NCBI GenBank assembly: GCA_002102555.1
Contig: MCFL01000078.1
Location: 1-64,000, forward strand
DNA from: Catenaria anguillulae PL171
Taxonomy: Eukaryota > Blastocladiomycota > Blastocladiomycetes > Blastocladiales > Catenariaceae
Direction of reading: 5' to 3'
Length of the DNA stretch: 64,000 bases
Shown: piece after piece, positions 43,352 to 52,382 of the stretch
How positions within the stretch are numbered: the first letter of the stretch is position 1
Layout of the letters: the number at the start of each line of letters is the position of its first letter
Made by a program: the position numbers and the translations under genes
The notes under the pieces: generated by a model
The model's input: only the letters and a program-made list of their open reading frames with translations
The model's database searches: none
Told to the model about the DNA's origin: nothing

Positions 43352-45790
43352 TTACATGGGCCCGGGTCCATGCGGCGAGGGAGAGTACATGTACAGATTA
43401 TGTGGAACCCATCCAACTTGCTGAAACCCTGCAGCTGCCGCTGGCCCACCATCTTGCCCAACGCCCCTTGGCCCATACAATGTGGATGACATTGGCCCAC
43501 CACCTTGACAATATCCAGCATACTCACCAGCAGTCGTACGTCCACCACCATCCCCATTCACAACAACAGAAATTCGACCGCCATTTTGCCCGCATCCGAT
43601 CACAGCGCGTGGGCCAAAACCAGCTCCATGACGCTGCCCGCTGTCTGGTCTACACGCCGCGGACGCGGCAGAGACAATTTGCCCGTCGACCCACCCATTT
43701 ACAGCCACGCCGCTTGGGCCGACGCCTTGCTCACACCCAATGAGAGTCACTTGCCCGCCACCTTGCCCATATCCGGCTACGCTTCCTTGCCCGCCACCTT
43801 GCCCATATCCAGCTACGCTTCCCTGCCCGTACTCTTGGATCAACATTTGACCATCACTTTGCCCATACCCAATTGCGCCACCATGACTGACACCTTGTCC
43901 ATGACCAAACGCGGCCGTTTGCATGTTAATTGCCGCGGGGCTGCTTTGCCGTAACCCACCCACTCCATTCCGCACATCACAACCTTGCCTGGATCCAACC
44001 GCCCAACCTTGCGCCCCACCCTGTGCGACTGCTTGCCAGCCGTGCCCACGAATACTTTGCCCACGAATACTTTGCCCTTGCTCCACGGCACCATGCCAAT
44101 GAGCGTCAAAAGTCGGGCCGGCAGCATGTACACCCGCACCTGTTTGTCCATAACCGATCGCGCCAACTAGTGGACCACCCCGTCCGTGGCCAACCACGCG
44201 GCCGTGCTCGCCAAATTGTTGAACGCAAGTGTTTCCATATGGATTCGTGCCGACTTGAACTTGCCTGTGTGCACCAACTTGCGCGGCAATACGAGCGTCG
44301 GCTTGGACATGGCCAGCGCCAACTTGCGCGGCAACACGGGCGTCCGCGACTTGCCCGTCTGCACCAAATTGCGCGGCAACACGAGCGTCTGAGCGGCCAT
44401 CGCTAACTTGCGCAGGCTCATCGGCACCATCGGCCCCACCAAACTCAATGCCCTCGGCCCTGTCAACAAGCGGTGTGTCACCTTCGGCGACAGGCGAACG
44501 GCCAATTGTGACTCCATCAACTTCCCCACCTCTAAAACCTTGCTCGCCGTCCTCGGCTGCACCACGCTCCTCCAGACCTGGCTCGTAACTGAGCAATTCG
44601 CAAGCGTTTGCCAGTACACGCTCGTTGGCGAGTTTAATGCAGGCTCGACGGACGGCTGACGCGTCGGCAACCGCAAGAAGATCACGGAGCATTGCTACAC
44701 GCTGGATTGCGACCTTTGGAATGGCTCGAGCGAGTGTATTGTCTGACAGGCGAATTGAGTGAATATACAATTGCTTGCTTGCTTGCTTCATGAACAAGCA
44801 ATGCAGGTCGTACCAAGGCCACGGCGGATATCCATTTCGGTGCGAATGCGGTGGATCAGAGTACGCACCCCGTCAGATGTGAACGTCTTGACGAGGGTGG
44901 TGTCGCATCGGAGAGCAGGAGGAAGGGTGATGGGATGGGGCACAACTTGCAATTGTTGGCGTGGTTCGGTACTGGGAGATAAAGCTTCGGCCGTACTGGA
45001 CGACGTGACGCTGCGTGGTGCTCGGGCAATTGTTGAGACTTGTGTTGAAGCAGAGGGGCCGATTGCAGGTGCAAGCTGTGAGGCGAGGATGCGTTGACGC
45101 TCCTGAAAAACCGTAGTCTTTCGGATCAACTGCTGTAGAATTGGAACGTTGGGTTGTATCACATTGCCAACGAACCTGCCGAAACACGATAAAATGAGCC
45201 AAGTCGGCCGCATGAAAATGTGGAAGACATTGAGCGTACGCAAGCAAGTCCGGGTCGTGCTTCAGGTTATTCGGAACAATGCATTGCCATTCGTGGGTCA
45301 AGTCGCATACAATGACGGTCACGGCGATGCATCCGGCTTTTTCCTCCAGCTCGTCAGTTGGGCGCTGGAAAACATGTCTTTTGCGCCTGATGAATTGACG
45401 TAGCTTGCCCGACATGCGCCCGACGTCATAATATGGAACATCGCGTGGGGCGTTCGAAGGCATGGTTTTTTTCGGCGCGCTGCCCGTGTTCGGGGTGATG
45501 CCGCCGTCGCCATTATCGGCCTCATCGTCGATGAGATGGTCCTCGGGGTCGCCCAAGTCGCTCTCATCATCGGTCGAGATTGGATGCGTTCCGATGGACA
45601 TGTGAGAATCAAGGTATGATTCGTCGGACGCGTCGCTTTCGTCGGCAAAGTGCGATAGCCAGAAGGAAGCAAGAGCAGCATCACCATCAACAGGGGGTGC
45701 CTGATCGGGTGAGGTTATGGACGGATTTGGAGTTGCCGTGGGCCATGGGCCCGCAGAACTGCGTGGATCGTATTGAGTTGGTGTTGCCAT
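43352..45790 (-). CDS. KDZ passenger protein with Gly/Gln-rich repeats
   Basis: Three exons (45790-45176, 45132-44814, 44742-43352) join in phase to give 774 aa. The introns are 43 and 71 bp. The start ATG lies about 5 bp inside the right inverted repeat, mirroring the transposase. The first 205 residues are acidic and Asp-rich (DESDLGDPEDHLIDDEADN). They contain a more ordered stretch (PYYDVGRMSGKLRQFIRRKR, ELEEKAGCIAVTVIVCDL) with WQCIVPNNLKHDPDLLAY. Exons 2-3 add a helical region (IHRIRTEMDIRRG then NTLARAIPKVAIQRVAMLRD). The last 350 residues are low complexity Gly/Gln/Ala with tandem copies such as GYGQGGGQGSVAGYGQGGGQ, a prion-like composition. No known domain was recognised. It may help transposition or bind nucleic acid; this is unproven. 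Confidence 0.62.
43751..43822. repeat. 36-bp tandem duplication in the passenger gene
   Basis: Two adjacent 36-bp units (43751-43786 and 43787-43822) differ at one base. They encode the repeated Gly/Gln block of the passenger protein. A shorter 15-bp direct repeat (CGAATACTTTGCCCA) lies near 44048-44077. Confidence 0.85.
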
Positions 45791-45794
45791 GTTG

Positions 45795-46096
45795 GTCGTG
45801 AATGGTGATCAAGCGAGCGCGCGTAGTGGGACGGCGGAGAAGAAGACGGAGACTGTGCTGGTGGATAGAATGGTGCGCCGACGGGGATGCCAATGCCGAA
45901 AAGCGATAATAAGATCAATCACACATGTATTGCATTGGGTTGCATTTGACAAAGTGAGCGAGGGACAGCGCAATACCGCCTACAATTTCAGAACGGTGCC
46001 AGGCCAAGGCAGCAAGGCAGCCGGGCAGGCCGCGAGCTGTGATTGGCCATTTCGCGGTGCTTTGCGCTCTTCTGGAATGCTTTCGGTGCTTATTAT
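45795..46096. repeat. right KDZ inverted repeat, inner 302 bp
   Basis: Reverse complement of the inner part of 38912-39314, broken after 46096 (...CTTATTAT) by the DIRS element. The remainder is at 51931-52031. Confidence 0.93.
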
Positions 46097-46166
46097 CATG
46101 GTTATCAGGGTAACATAGTTACCCAGGATAACCCTGTTTATACGATATGACTGGAAGTCAATCGGA

Positions 46167-46403
46167 AGCATGTAGATTGGTAAGCTCTCTTATATTATGC
46201 TTTCGGCCGAAACTTCACACAGGAGAGACCATTAGGCTCATGAGTGAGGGAAAAAAATTGGGAGTTTGGAGGTGGAAAGTTTTGGGTGACTGAGAAAAAG
46301 GCAACCGTACACGTGCGCACACGGGTGCAGAAAAAAACTCAAGGAAAAACCACCTCTCTCCCGAAAAAACCTCACTCGAGCCATATTGTGGATCCTTGCT
46401 CTT
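46167..46403. repeat. left inverted terminal repeat of the DIRS element
   Basis: 237 bp, by eye identical to the reverse complement of 51663-51899. The 70 bp outside it (46097-46166) are unique to this end and reappear in the internal complementary region. Confidence 0.92.
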
Positions 46404-46664
46404 GACGCTTGAGGCCAAACCGAGCAAAGATGGAAACTAGGACGGGCGCCGGGAAGCGGCGTCCGTCCCTCAACCCAAAGGGGTGTGGAAACGAAGGAGA
46501 AAAAACGCGAGAAACCAACGCGTCGGAGGGCGCCGTGGGAGCGCAAGCAACACGTCGTCCGCGAACAAGGCAAATAACCCCGGGAAACCAGGCGAGAAGC
46601 AAGCCCCAGGTGGGCTAAGGGCGACCTTCAGCAGCGTGTAGATTGTGGGAAAGGGCGGGTGGGA
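46404..46664. other. non-coding stretch between ITR and internal complementary region
   Basis: About 260 bp with no domain-bearing frame, inside the DIRS element. Confidence 0.5.
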
Positions 46665-46794
46665 CAATCTACATGCTTCCGATTGACTTCCAGTCATATC
46701 GTATAAACAGGGTTATCCTGGGTAACTATGTTACCCTGATAACCATGATTATACTGCAATTCCTTGCAGTCAATCTACAGCATGTAGATTGGTA
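46665..46794. repeat. internal complementary region of the DIRS element
   Basis: It equals the reverse complement of the left terminus (46097 to about 46176) followed without a gap by the reverse complement of the right terminus (about 51888-51930). The junction inside it, ACCATG next to ATTATACTGC, is the sequence of the two ends joined in a circle. In the DIRS1 model this region templates circularisation of the cDNA. Confidence 0.93.
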
Positions 46795-46968
46795 ACCATA
46801 GCAAGGAAAACGATGGCTGCAGCGGAATTGCACGATTCAAAAGAGACAAGCAGGGTAGTGTACACATTGCAGGTAGATAAACAAGACCAACGAAAAATAC
46901 CACACACTACACCATCAAATGTCACGCCACAAAAAGCAAGGAAAACCGCACACAAGAGAAAGCCGTGT

Positions 46969-48000
46969 CTACCTTGACGAGCCCAGAAAGTTATAGTGAC
47001 GATCCATCGTGGCAGTTGAAGCCCATACACCCGCGGCAACATCTTCAGCCACATGGCCAGATGCGAGGAGCGCTGTGGTAACAGCGCCCCGAATGTCGTG
47101 TGCGCGGAAATGTTCGGGCAGGCCGGCGGACAGCATGGTCTCCGTGACCCACCGGCGGATGGTGTCAGCGGAAGGCGCGTGATGTGGGCGTCGGAGGGTC
47201 AGCACCAGGGATGAGGCACCTGATGGAGCCGCCAAAGCGCGGCGTGGTGCCAAACGCGCGTCCAAGGAGCACCAAACTGCTGCCGGGCAGAGGCCGGGCC
47301 GTGATGCATGCCCTTTCAGGGCGACTACACGCCAAGCATGTTCCCTGCGGTTTCGGGACTTGGGCAGTGGCACAACCGCGGACCAAACACCATCCACCAC
47401 ACGCACAGACTCCCGACGAATCTTGACCACATCATCCACGCGGAGCCGGCCGAGAACAAGTAACAGCACAATGAACTTGACCGTGAGGCGCTTTGTGGTT
47501 AGACCCTCATCAGGGCCCCACGAGCGCAGCAGGCGAAGGAGAATATCCGGGTCAAATGTGTCCACCTTGGCTGGTGCATCCGGGCGAGCCCGGACAAAAC
47601 TGCGGAGAAGGAGGGCAACATGGCGTGACGATCCCAGTGTAGCCCCATTGAAAATGGGCCCGAAGACAGTAGACAGGGCAGAGACTGTGACGCGGACTGA
47701 CTTCGGCTTCCGGCCCCGGCGGAATTCTCCTACGAGGAAGTCGAGAATACCGGGGAGTGTGGGTGCCACGGGATCGGTACCCCGTCGATCACACCAGCGA
47801 TGCCAGGCACGGTACTCGGAGGAGTATTGCTTGGTTGTCGATCCAGCCCACGCTCCTTCAAGAAAGTCGCACACTTCGTCCGAAAAACCGCGCGATCGCC
47901 AATTTTCCCGTAGCACGGCCAGATGGCCATCCAGGACACGGCCGGCGGGAGGAGATGCGCATGCGCGATGTTGCTGTCGCACCTTCGGAAGAGGAGCGGG
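46969..48000 (-). CDS. DIRS tyrosine recombinase
   Basis: The open frame reaches 49464, but only the part below about 48000 looks like recombinase. It overlaps the end of pol in another frame. An N-terminal SAM-like DNA-binding part (STTKQYSSEYRAWHRWC) precedes the catalytic domain. Catalytic signatures: Arg in LVLGRLRVDDVVKI, HDIRGAVTTALLASGH (His-x-x-Arg) and the Tyr in MDRHYNFLGSS. It joins the circular intermediate to the genome without duplicating the target. No ATG precedes the domain, so translation probably depends on frameshifting or a spliced or internal start. Confidence 0.88.
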   Translation of the reverse strand, partial: PAPLPKVRQQHRACASPPAGRVLDGHLAVLRENWRSRGFSDEVCDFLEGAWAGSTTKQYSSEYRAWHRWCDRRGTDPVAPTLPGILDFLVGEFRRGRKPKSVRVTVSALSTVFGPIFNGATLGSSRHVALLLRSFVRARPDAPAKVDTFDPDILLRLLRSWGPDEGLTTKRLTVKFIVLLLVLGRLRVDDVVKIRRESVRVVDGVWSAVVPLPKSRNRREHAWRVVALKGHASRPGLCPAAVWCSLDARLAPRRALAAPSGASSLVLTLRRPHHAPSADTIRRWVTETMLSAGLPEHFRAHDIRGAVTTALLASGHVAEDVAAGVWASTATMDRHYNFLGSSR

Positions 48001-50059
48001 AGATCGGACAGCATTGACAACAGTCGCGGGTACCAGACTGCTGTCTTCCAGACCGGGCACACAATCAGACCCGTAGCCTTGTCCCAAGCAAACTTGTTGA
48101 TTGCCCTGCCCAGTACCGGCAAGGGCGGGGCCACCCACACAACCGGCCAGGCGTCCCAGCGCAGCAGGAACGCGTCCGGGGAAATGGCCCGGCTCGACGG
48201 GAGGCGGCTCGCAAAGGTCGCGGTCTGCGCTGTTGACTCGGATGCAAAGAGGTCCATTGTGGGGGTGGCAAAGGTGCTCGCCGCCAGGAAGAACAGAGTC
48301 CGGTTCACAAACCACCCGTGACTGTCCACCATGAACACCCGGGAGTCCTCGTCCGCCAGATTTGTCACGCCCGCCACGTGTGTCGCCAGCACTGCAAGGC
48401 TGCGAGACCGGCAGAAAGCCGCCAGCAGGAGTGCAATGTCCACCAGCGGGCCGGGAATCCGGCCCCCTTGCTTGTTGATGTACGAGATTGCCGTGGTGTT
48501 GTCCGACTCGACCAGGAGAGACTTGTTCTTCCAGACCACCCCATGGTGCTGCTCGAGTCGCATGACTGCCAGCAGGACCGCACCAAGCTCCAGCACGTTG
48601 ATGTGCTCCAGCCGCTTGAGACGCAGTTCGGACAAATTCTCCTGGCCCCATTCCTCGCCCATCCGGACAAGGAGCCCATTCACATGAACCCGTGCACCCC
48701 ATCCCGTGTACGAGGCGTCTGTTTGCAACACCAGGTCGTGCTCCCTTGGCAGGTATGAGCGGCGGTTCCAATCGACAAGCAGGTTGAGGACCTGGGCGAG
48801 GTCGGCCATGATCTCGGCCGTCAGCGACAGGGGTCGGGACATGAGCTTGCTGCGAATGTGTCGGCGGGAGAGGATCTTGCCTGCCATGGCCGTGCGTGAG
48901 ATGCCCGCCACCCGAAGGGATAGACGGCGCGTGAGACCCCGCAGGTCTGGCAGGACAGGGTACATGGCAACCAGGTGGCCAAGCACGGTCATTGCCAGGC
49001 GCACTGAGGGCTTGTCGCTGCCGACCAGCAGGCGAATCAACCGGCGCGCCTCTCGCACTTTCACCGCCGGAACCTGAATCACGCCCGCGGCCAAGTCGAG
49101 GTCCCATCCGAGGTGGGTCAGTTGCTGCCGAGGGGCCAGGTCGGTCTTTGCCCACTTGATCCGGAAACCAAAGCGCTGCAGCGTACGGATGACCAGCGAC
49201 AGGTTTGCCTGCGCAATCTCGCGGGTCTCGCCCAGGACCAGAAAGTCGTCCAGGTACACCACCAGCGGCACACCCAGCGAGCGCAAAACGCCTACTGGAA
49301 CCTTGGTCAGCTTGGTGAAGATGCGCGGAGCCGGGCTGAGGCCGAAGAGCAGAGCCGAAGGATGGAAAGCGCGGTCCCCCACTACCACCCGCAGCAGAGG
49401 GCGAGATGCCGTGTGGATGCCCAAGTGTGGGTAAGCGTCCTCGATGTCGACTGATGCTGCCCATGCATACAGTGGGAGAAGCGACAACATGTCCTTCAGA
49501 CCCTCCATGCGAAAGCGCTCGGGCGTGAGCGCCCGGTTCACAAAGCGGTAATCGAAAATGGGACGGGACTTGTTGCGTTGGTGCACGATGAAAGCCGGGG
49601 AGTACACGGTCCCGGGCGGGGGGCGAGCAGGGAGGGGGTGAAAGTTGCCTGCTCCCTTTGCCGCCATCTCGTCGAGCTTGTCGCTGAGAATCGCCATATC
49701 TGCTGATGGGAGCGCGTATGGACGGGGCACCAATGATTGGTACAGCGGGCGCTGCAGGTGCAGGCGCACACCCTCGGCCACCATGCGTACGATGTCGGGC
49801 GGGGCCCCCGCGTCCTGCCAGGCAGACACAAAGCGTGTTAGGCGGCCGCCAACTGGTACATCAGGGAGTGGATGAGGGAATTGCAACTCACCATCCAGGG
49901 GAGAAGAGCCCGAGGCAGCCGACGCGACCGTGGACGCTGCCCCAGCCGTTGGTGGTGGGGGCTGTGCATGCGAAGGCGAGGCCAAGACCACAGGCCAGCA
50001 TGTCGGAGCAGGCCCATGCACTGTAGGACACGGCGCTTGGGCCGGAGGGGAACAGGCTC
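47730..50059 (-). CDS. DIRS pol: reverse transcriptase, RNase H and MT-like domain
   Basis: The frame runs from the proposed acceptor at 50059 to the stop at 47730. The RT shows SRPIFDYRFVN, SVDIEDAYPHL (catalytic Asp), FGLSPAPRIFTKL and YLDDFLVLG (the YxDD box). RNase H follows, with LQTDASYTGWG, EHINVLELGAV and LLVESDNTTAISYINKQGG supplying the acidic residues. It ends with a MT-like segment typical of DIRS elements (PTMDLFASE..., WVAPPLPVLG, LIVCPVWKTAVWYPRL). Below about 47990 the frame is a shadow of the recombinase. The protein copies the element's RNA and removes the template strand. Confidence 0.93.
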
Positions 50060-50155
50060 CTGGAAGGGGACATGGGCAAGATGCAGGCGAGCACAAAATG
50101 CATTCAATACAAACGAAAAAACAGTCCAAGTACACAAGAAAAAACAAGTACTAAC
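50060..50155 (-). other. probable spliceosomal intron between gag and pol of the DIRS element
   Basis: On the minus strand the gag frame reads GGT TCG G, then GTTAGT, then a T-rich stretch ending CTTCCAG and GAGCCTG. Removing 96 bp deletes the gag stop and joins gag to pol in phase (VADGSGACSPP). Unspliced RNA would yield gag only. Confidence 0.6.
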
Positions 50156-51572
50156 CCGAACCGTCCGCCACCTTTGCCTTCTTCTTACGACCCTTCCCGC
50201 CGCTTTCGCGGTTCTTGGGAGTCCTGTCCACGTCCCTGCGGCGCGGTTCCGTGGTGCGAGCCTTCTTGCTCGACTTGTCGTTGTCGGCGCGTCCGGAGTT
50301 GGGTTTGCGCTTCGCGGCCGGGCGGGTTGCTGCAGCGGCCGCGACGACGTCGGTGAACGCCTGCGTTTTCCGCGAGATGGCCAAGAGCTGGGCGGCGTCG
50401 ACAAGGTCGAGATGCCCATCATCGGCCACAGCGCACTGCACCAGGCGCATGATGTCCGCTGGGCAGTTGATGGCCCTGGCCACGGCGTCACGGCGTGCAC
50501 GCGTGAGTTCGCCGAGCGAGTGCGCGGAGTATGCGAGGGCGTGGCGGAGCGGACGCTTGGCGGCGTCGAGGTCCAGGTCGGTGAACGACTGTGCCCGCGA
50601 CAAGGCATCGTAGGCGGCCGCCGCGTTTGCCAACGTGCGGGCGTGAGCTGCCGACGCGTTGTACAGCGCCTGGTCGGTGCCGCGGAGGTTTGCCCAAGCG
50701 CGAGGATCCAGCTTGAAAGCCAGGTGCGGGTTGAGGCGGGGCACCTGAAGGTTCGCAAAGCGCGGGGCCTGCTCCTCCAGGGCACGGAGGCTGTCGCCGG
50801 TGAGCGCGAAGTCAGCCGGCACCGAGACGGAACCACGGGCGAGGCGGAGAACACCAGCAACGGCACCACTCGAGGGCCCGCGGACAACGGACCAAGCGTG
50901 CGAGGTGGCAACGGCCTGCAGGGCCGGGTCGGCGCCAAAGTCATCGTCGAGGGTGGTTGGGTCGGCCTCACCGACGAGGTGGCCGCCCAAAAGGCGGTCG
51001 ACCAAGGCAGCGTCGTCGTGGTAGGCGGCGGCCCCGTCGCGGTAGTCGTCGTGGGGCATGGCGGCCGTCGGGCGGTCGGCGACAGGCCCGTCATCACGGT
51101 CCGACTCGGAGCCCGACTCGCCCTCCTCGGTCGTGCAGTCGTCACCGTCGGACGACGACGAGTCGTACTGCACCGGGAAGGAGTCACTCGGGGTGGGCGG
51201 ACCGTCGGGGGCGCCGAGCGCGACGTCGTGGGCGTCGGCAGGAAGCTGCTGCGCCGTGGGCTGCGGGGCGACGGTGCCGAGAACGGCGTCCCATGCGGCA
51301 ATCTGCGGGTCCGTGGACGGCGGAAAGGCGGGCGGTTGGCCAGAGGGCGGACCGAGCACAGTGGCCGAGGACGGATTGAGTACCGGGTCCAGGTCGGGCG
51401 TGGGCTGGGAAGCCGTGGGCGACGGGACCGGAGGATCGGCGACCGGGGTCGGAGTCTTGGCCGCGGCCTTTCCCCCCTTCGGGCGCAGCGGCCGCGCCGA
51501 AGTGGCAGCAGCTCTGGTGTTCCTGGCAGGGGTGCGGGTGGCGGCGGACTGGACCGGGTTATTTGCGACCAT
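50151..51572 (-). CDS. DIRS gag-like protein
   Basis: A 473-aa frame, stop at 50151, first in the element's coding order. It has an Ala/Pro-rich N-terminus, an acidic middle (SSSDGDDCTTEEGESGSESD), and a helical part with FANLQVPRLNPHLAFKLDPR and QALYNASAAHARTLANAAAA. The C-terminus is basic (KARTTEPRRRDVDRTPKNRE) and suited to binding nucleic acid. There is no zinc knuckle. The position and composition are those of DIRS ORF1/gag. Splicing at 50156/50059 would fuse it to pol. Confidence 0.8.
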   Translation of the reverse strand: MVANNPVQSAATRTPARNTRAAATSARPLRPKGGKAAAKTPTPVADPPVPSPTASQPTPDLDPVLNPSSATVLGPPSGQPPAFPPSTDPQIAAWDAVLGTVAPQPTAQQLPADAHDVALGAPDGPPTPSDSFPVQYDSSSSDGDDCTTEEGESGSESDRDDGPVADRPTAAMPHDDYRDGAAAYHDDAALVDRLLGGHLVGEADPTTLDDDFGADPALQAVATSHAWSVVRGPSSGAVAGVLRLARGSVSVPADFALTGDSLRALEEQAPRFANLQVPRLNPHLAFKLDPRAWANLRGTDQALYNASAAHARTLANAAAAYDALSRAQSFTDLDLDAAKRPLRHALAYSAHSLGELTRARRDAVARAINCPADIMRLVQCAVADDGHLDLVDAAQLLAISRKTQAFTDVVAAAAATRPAAKRKPNSGRADNDKSSKKARTTEPRRRDVDRTPKNRESGGKGRKKKAKVADGSG

Positions 51573-51662
51573 GGTGCGGCAGAGGGAATGCTAATTTGCT
51601 CAGAGATAAACAACACTTTGCTTGGATGTGACAGCAAAAGGCGAGGTTTGGCCGAAAGCAAA

Positions 51663-51899
51663 AAGAGCAAGGATCCACAATATGGCTCGAGTGAGGTTTT
51701 TTCGGGAGAGAGGTGGTTTTTCCTTGAGTTTTTTTCTGCACCCGTGTGCGCACGTGTACGGTTGCCTTTTTCTCAGTCACCCAAAACTTTCCACCTCCAA
51801 ACTCCCAATTTTTTTCCCTCACTCATGAGCCTAATGGTCTCTCCTGTGTGAAGTTTCGGCCGAAAGCATAATATAAGAGAGCTTACCAATCTACATGCT
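51663..51899. repeat. right inverted terminal repeat of the DIRS element
   Basis: Identical by eye to the reverse complement of 46167-46403. The outer 31 bp (51900-51930) are specific to this end and are copied in the internal complementary region. Confidence 0.92.
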
Positions 51900-51930
51900 G
51901 TAGATTGACTGCAAGGAATTGCAGTATAAT

Positions 51931-52031
51931 GGGTATGGCATGGGCCACTTTCAAGCTTGTCACTGACTTCTCCAGACACGTCTCGACACCACTGGCTCGT
52001 CCGTCTGAACACCAGAGGTTGGTACCAGGAT
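51931..52031. repeat. right KDZ inverted repeat, outer 101 bp
   Basis: Begins GGGTATGGCATGGGCC, the continuation of the repeat broken at 46096, and ends GGTACCAGGAT. Together with 45795-46096 it reconstitutes 403 bp. Confidence 0.93.
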
Positions 52032-52382
52032 CTACATGTGTGCGACAAAACCACTGACGGCCAGATGATCGATTTCGTATGTACTTACATGGTGAGGCTG
52101 CCAAACCGTTGGAGTGACAATGTTGGTCGAGTCTCAATAGTCCGTTTCGCCCAGAGTCTGGGGTCAGGATCCGAAAGACCATGCAAGTTTTGTGTGAAAT
52201 TCGTGAGGAATGGAACGATGGGTTTTTCAAAAACAAGCAGCAAAGATGACCGTGAAGGACGACAATTGGTGGGGTGAAGCAAGAACATGAGGTCGATAGG
52301 ATATCATACGACAGTTGAACATGATTGGGAAGACAGATATTGCAAGGCGGGACAAGGCCAAGTGACGACAAAAGTACGAGAA
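52032..52382. other. 3-prime flank of paralog B, no gene seen
   Basis: 351 bp between the transposon end and the stop codon of the minus-strand paralog B. Only chance frames. Confidence 0.55.

Larger units (their letters stand above)
46097..51930 (-). mobile_element. complete DIRS-type tyrosine-recombinase retrotransposon
   Basis: 5834 bp. The ends are defined because the host repeat resumes exactly on both sides. Identical 237-bp inverted repeats (46167-46403, 51663-51899), each with a unique outer extension, and an internal complementary region (46665-46794) match the DIRS1 architecture. Coding on the minus strand runs gag-like, RT/RNase H/MT-like, then tyrosine recombinase overlapping the end of pol. 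All frames are open and the repeats are identical, so the copy looks recent and possibly active. No target duplication is present, as expected for recombinase-mediated insertion. Confidence 0.95.
38912..52031. mobile_element. KDZ/HMGXB3-type DNA transposon, interrupted by a DIRS element
   Basis: Terminal inverted repeats of 403 bp at 38912-39314 and (split) 45795-46096 plus 51931-52031 differ at one base. Between them lie a transposase (39347-42348) and a convergent passenger gene (43352-45790). Without the 5834-bp DIRS insertion the element is 7286 bp. KDZ elements in fungi are large and often carry extra genes (Iyer and colleagues described TET/JBP passengers), so the layout fits. No 8-bp target duplication is visible at the ends: the left flank ends GGATTGCA and the right flank begins CTACATGT. 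Near-identical repeats and an intact second frame suggest a recent arrival. It lies between two paralogous membrane-protein genes. Confidence 0.85.

Noticed and set aside
49872-51851. Plus-strand frame of 659 codons through the DIRS gag region
   Set aside because: It is antisense to the gag-like frame, runs through the inverted repeat and has no domain; high GC makes long antisense frames common here.
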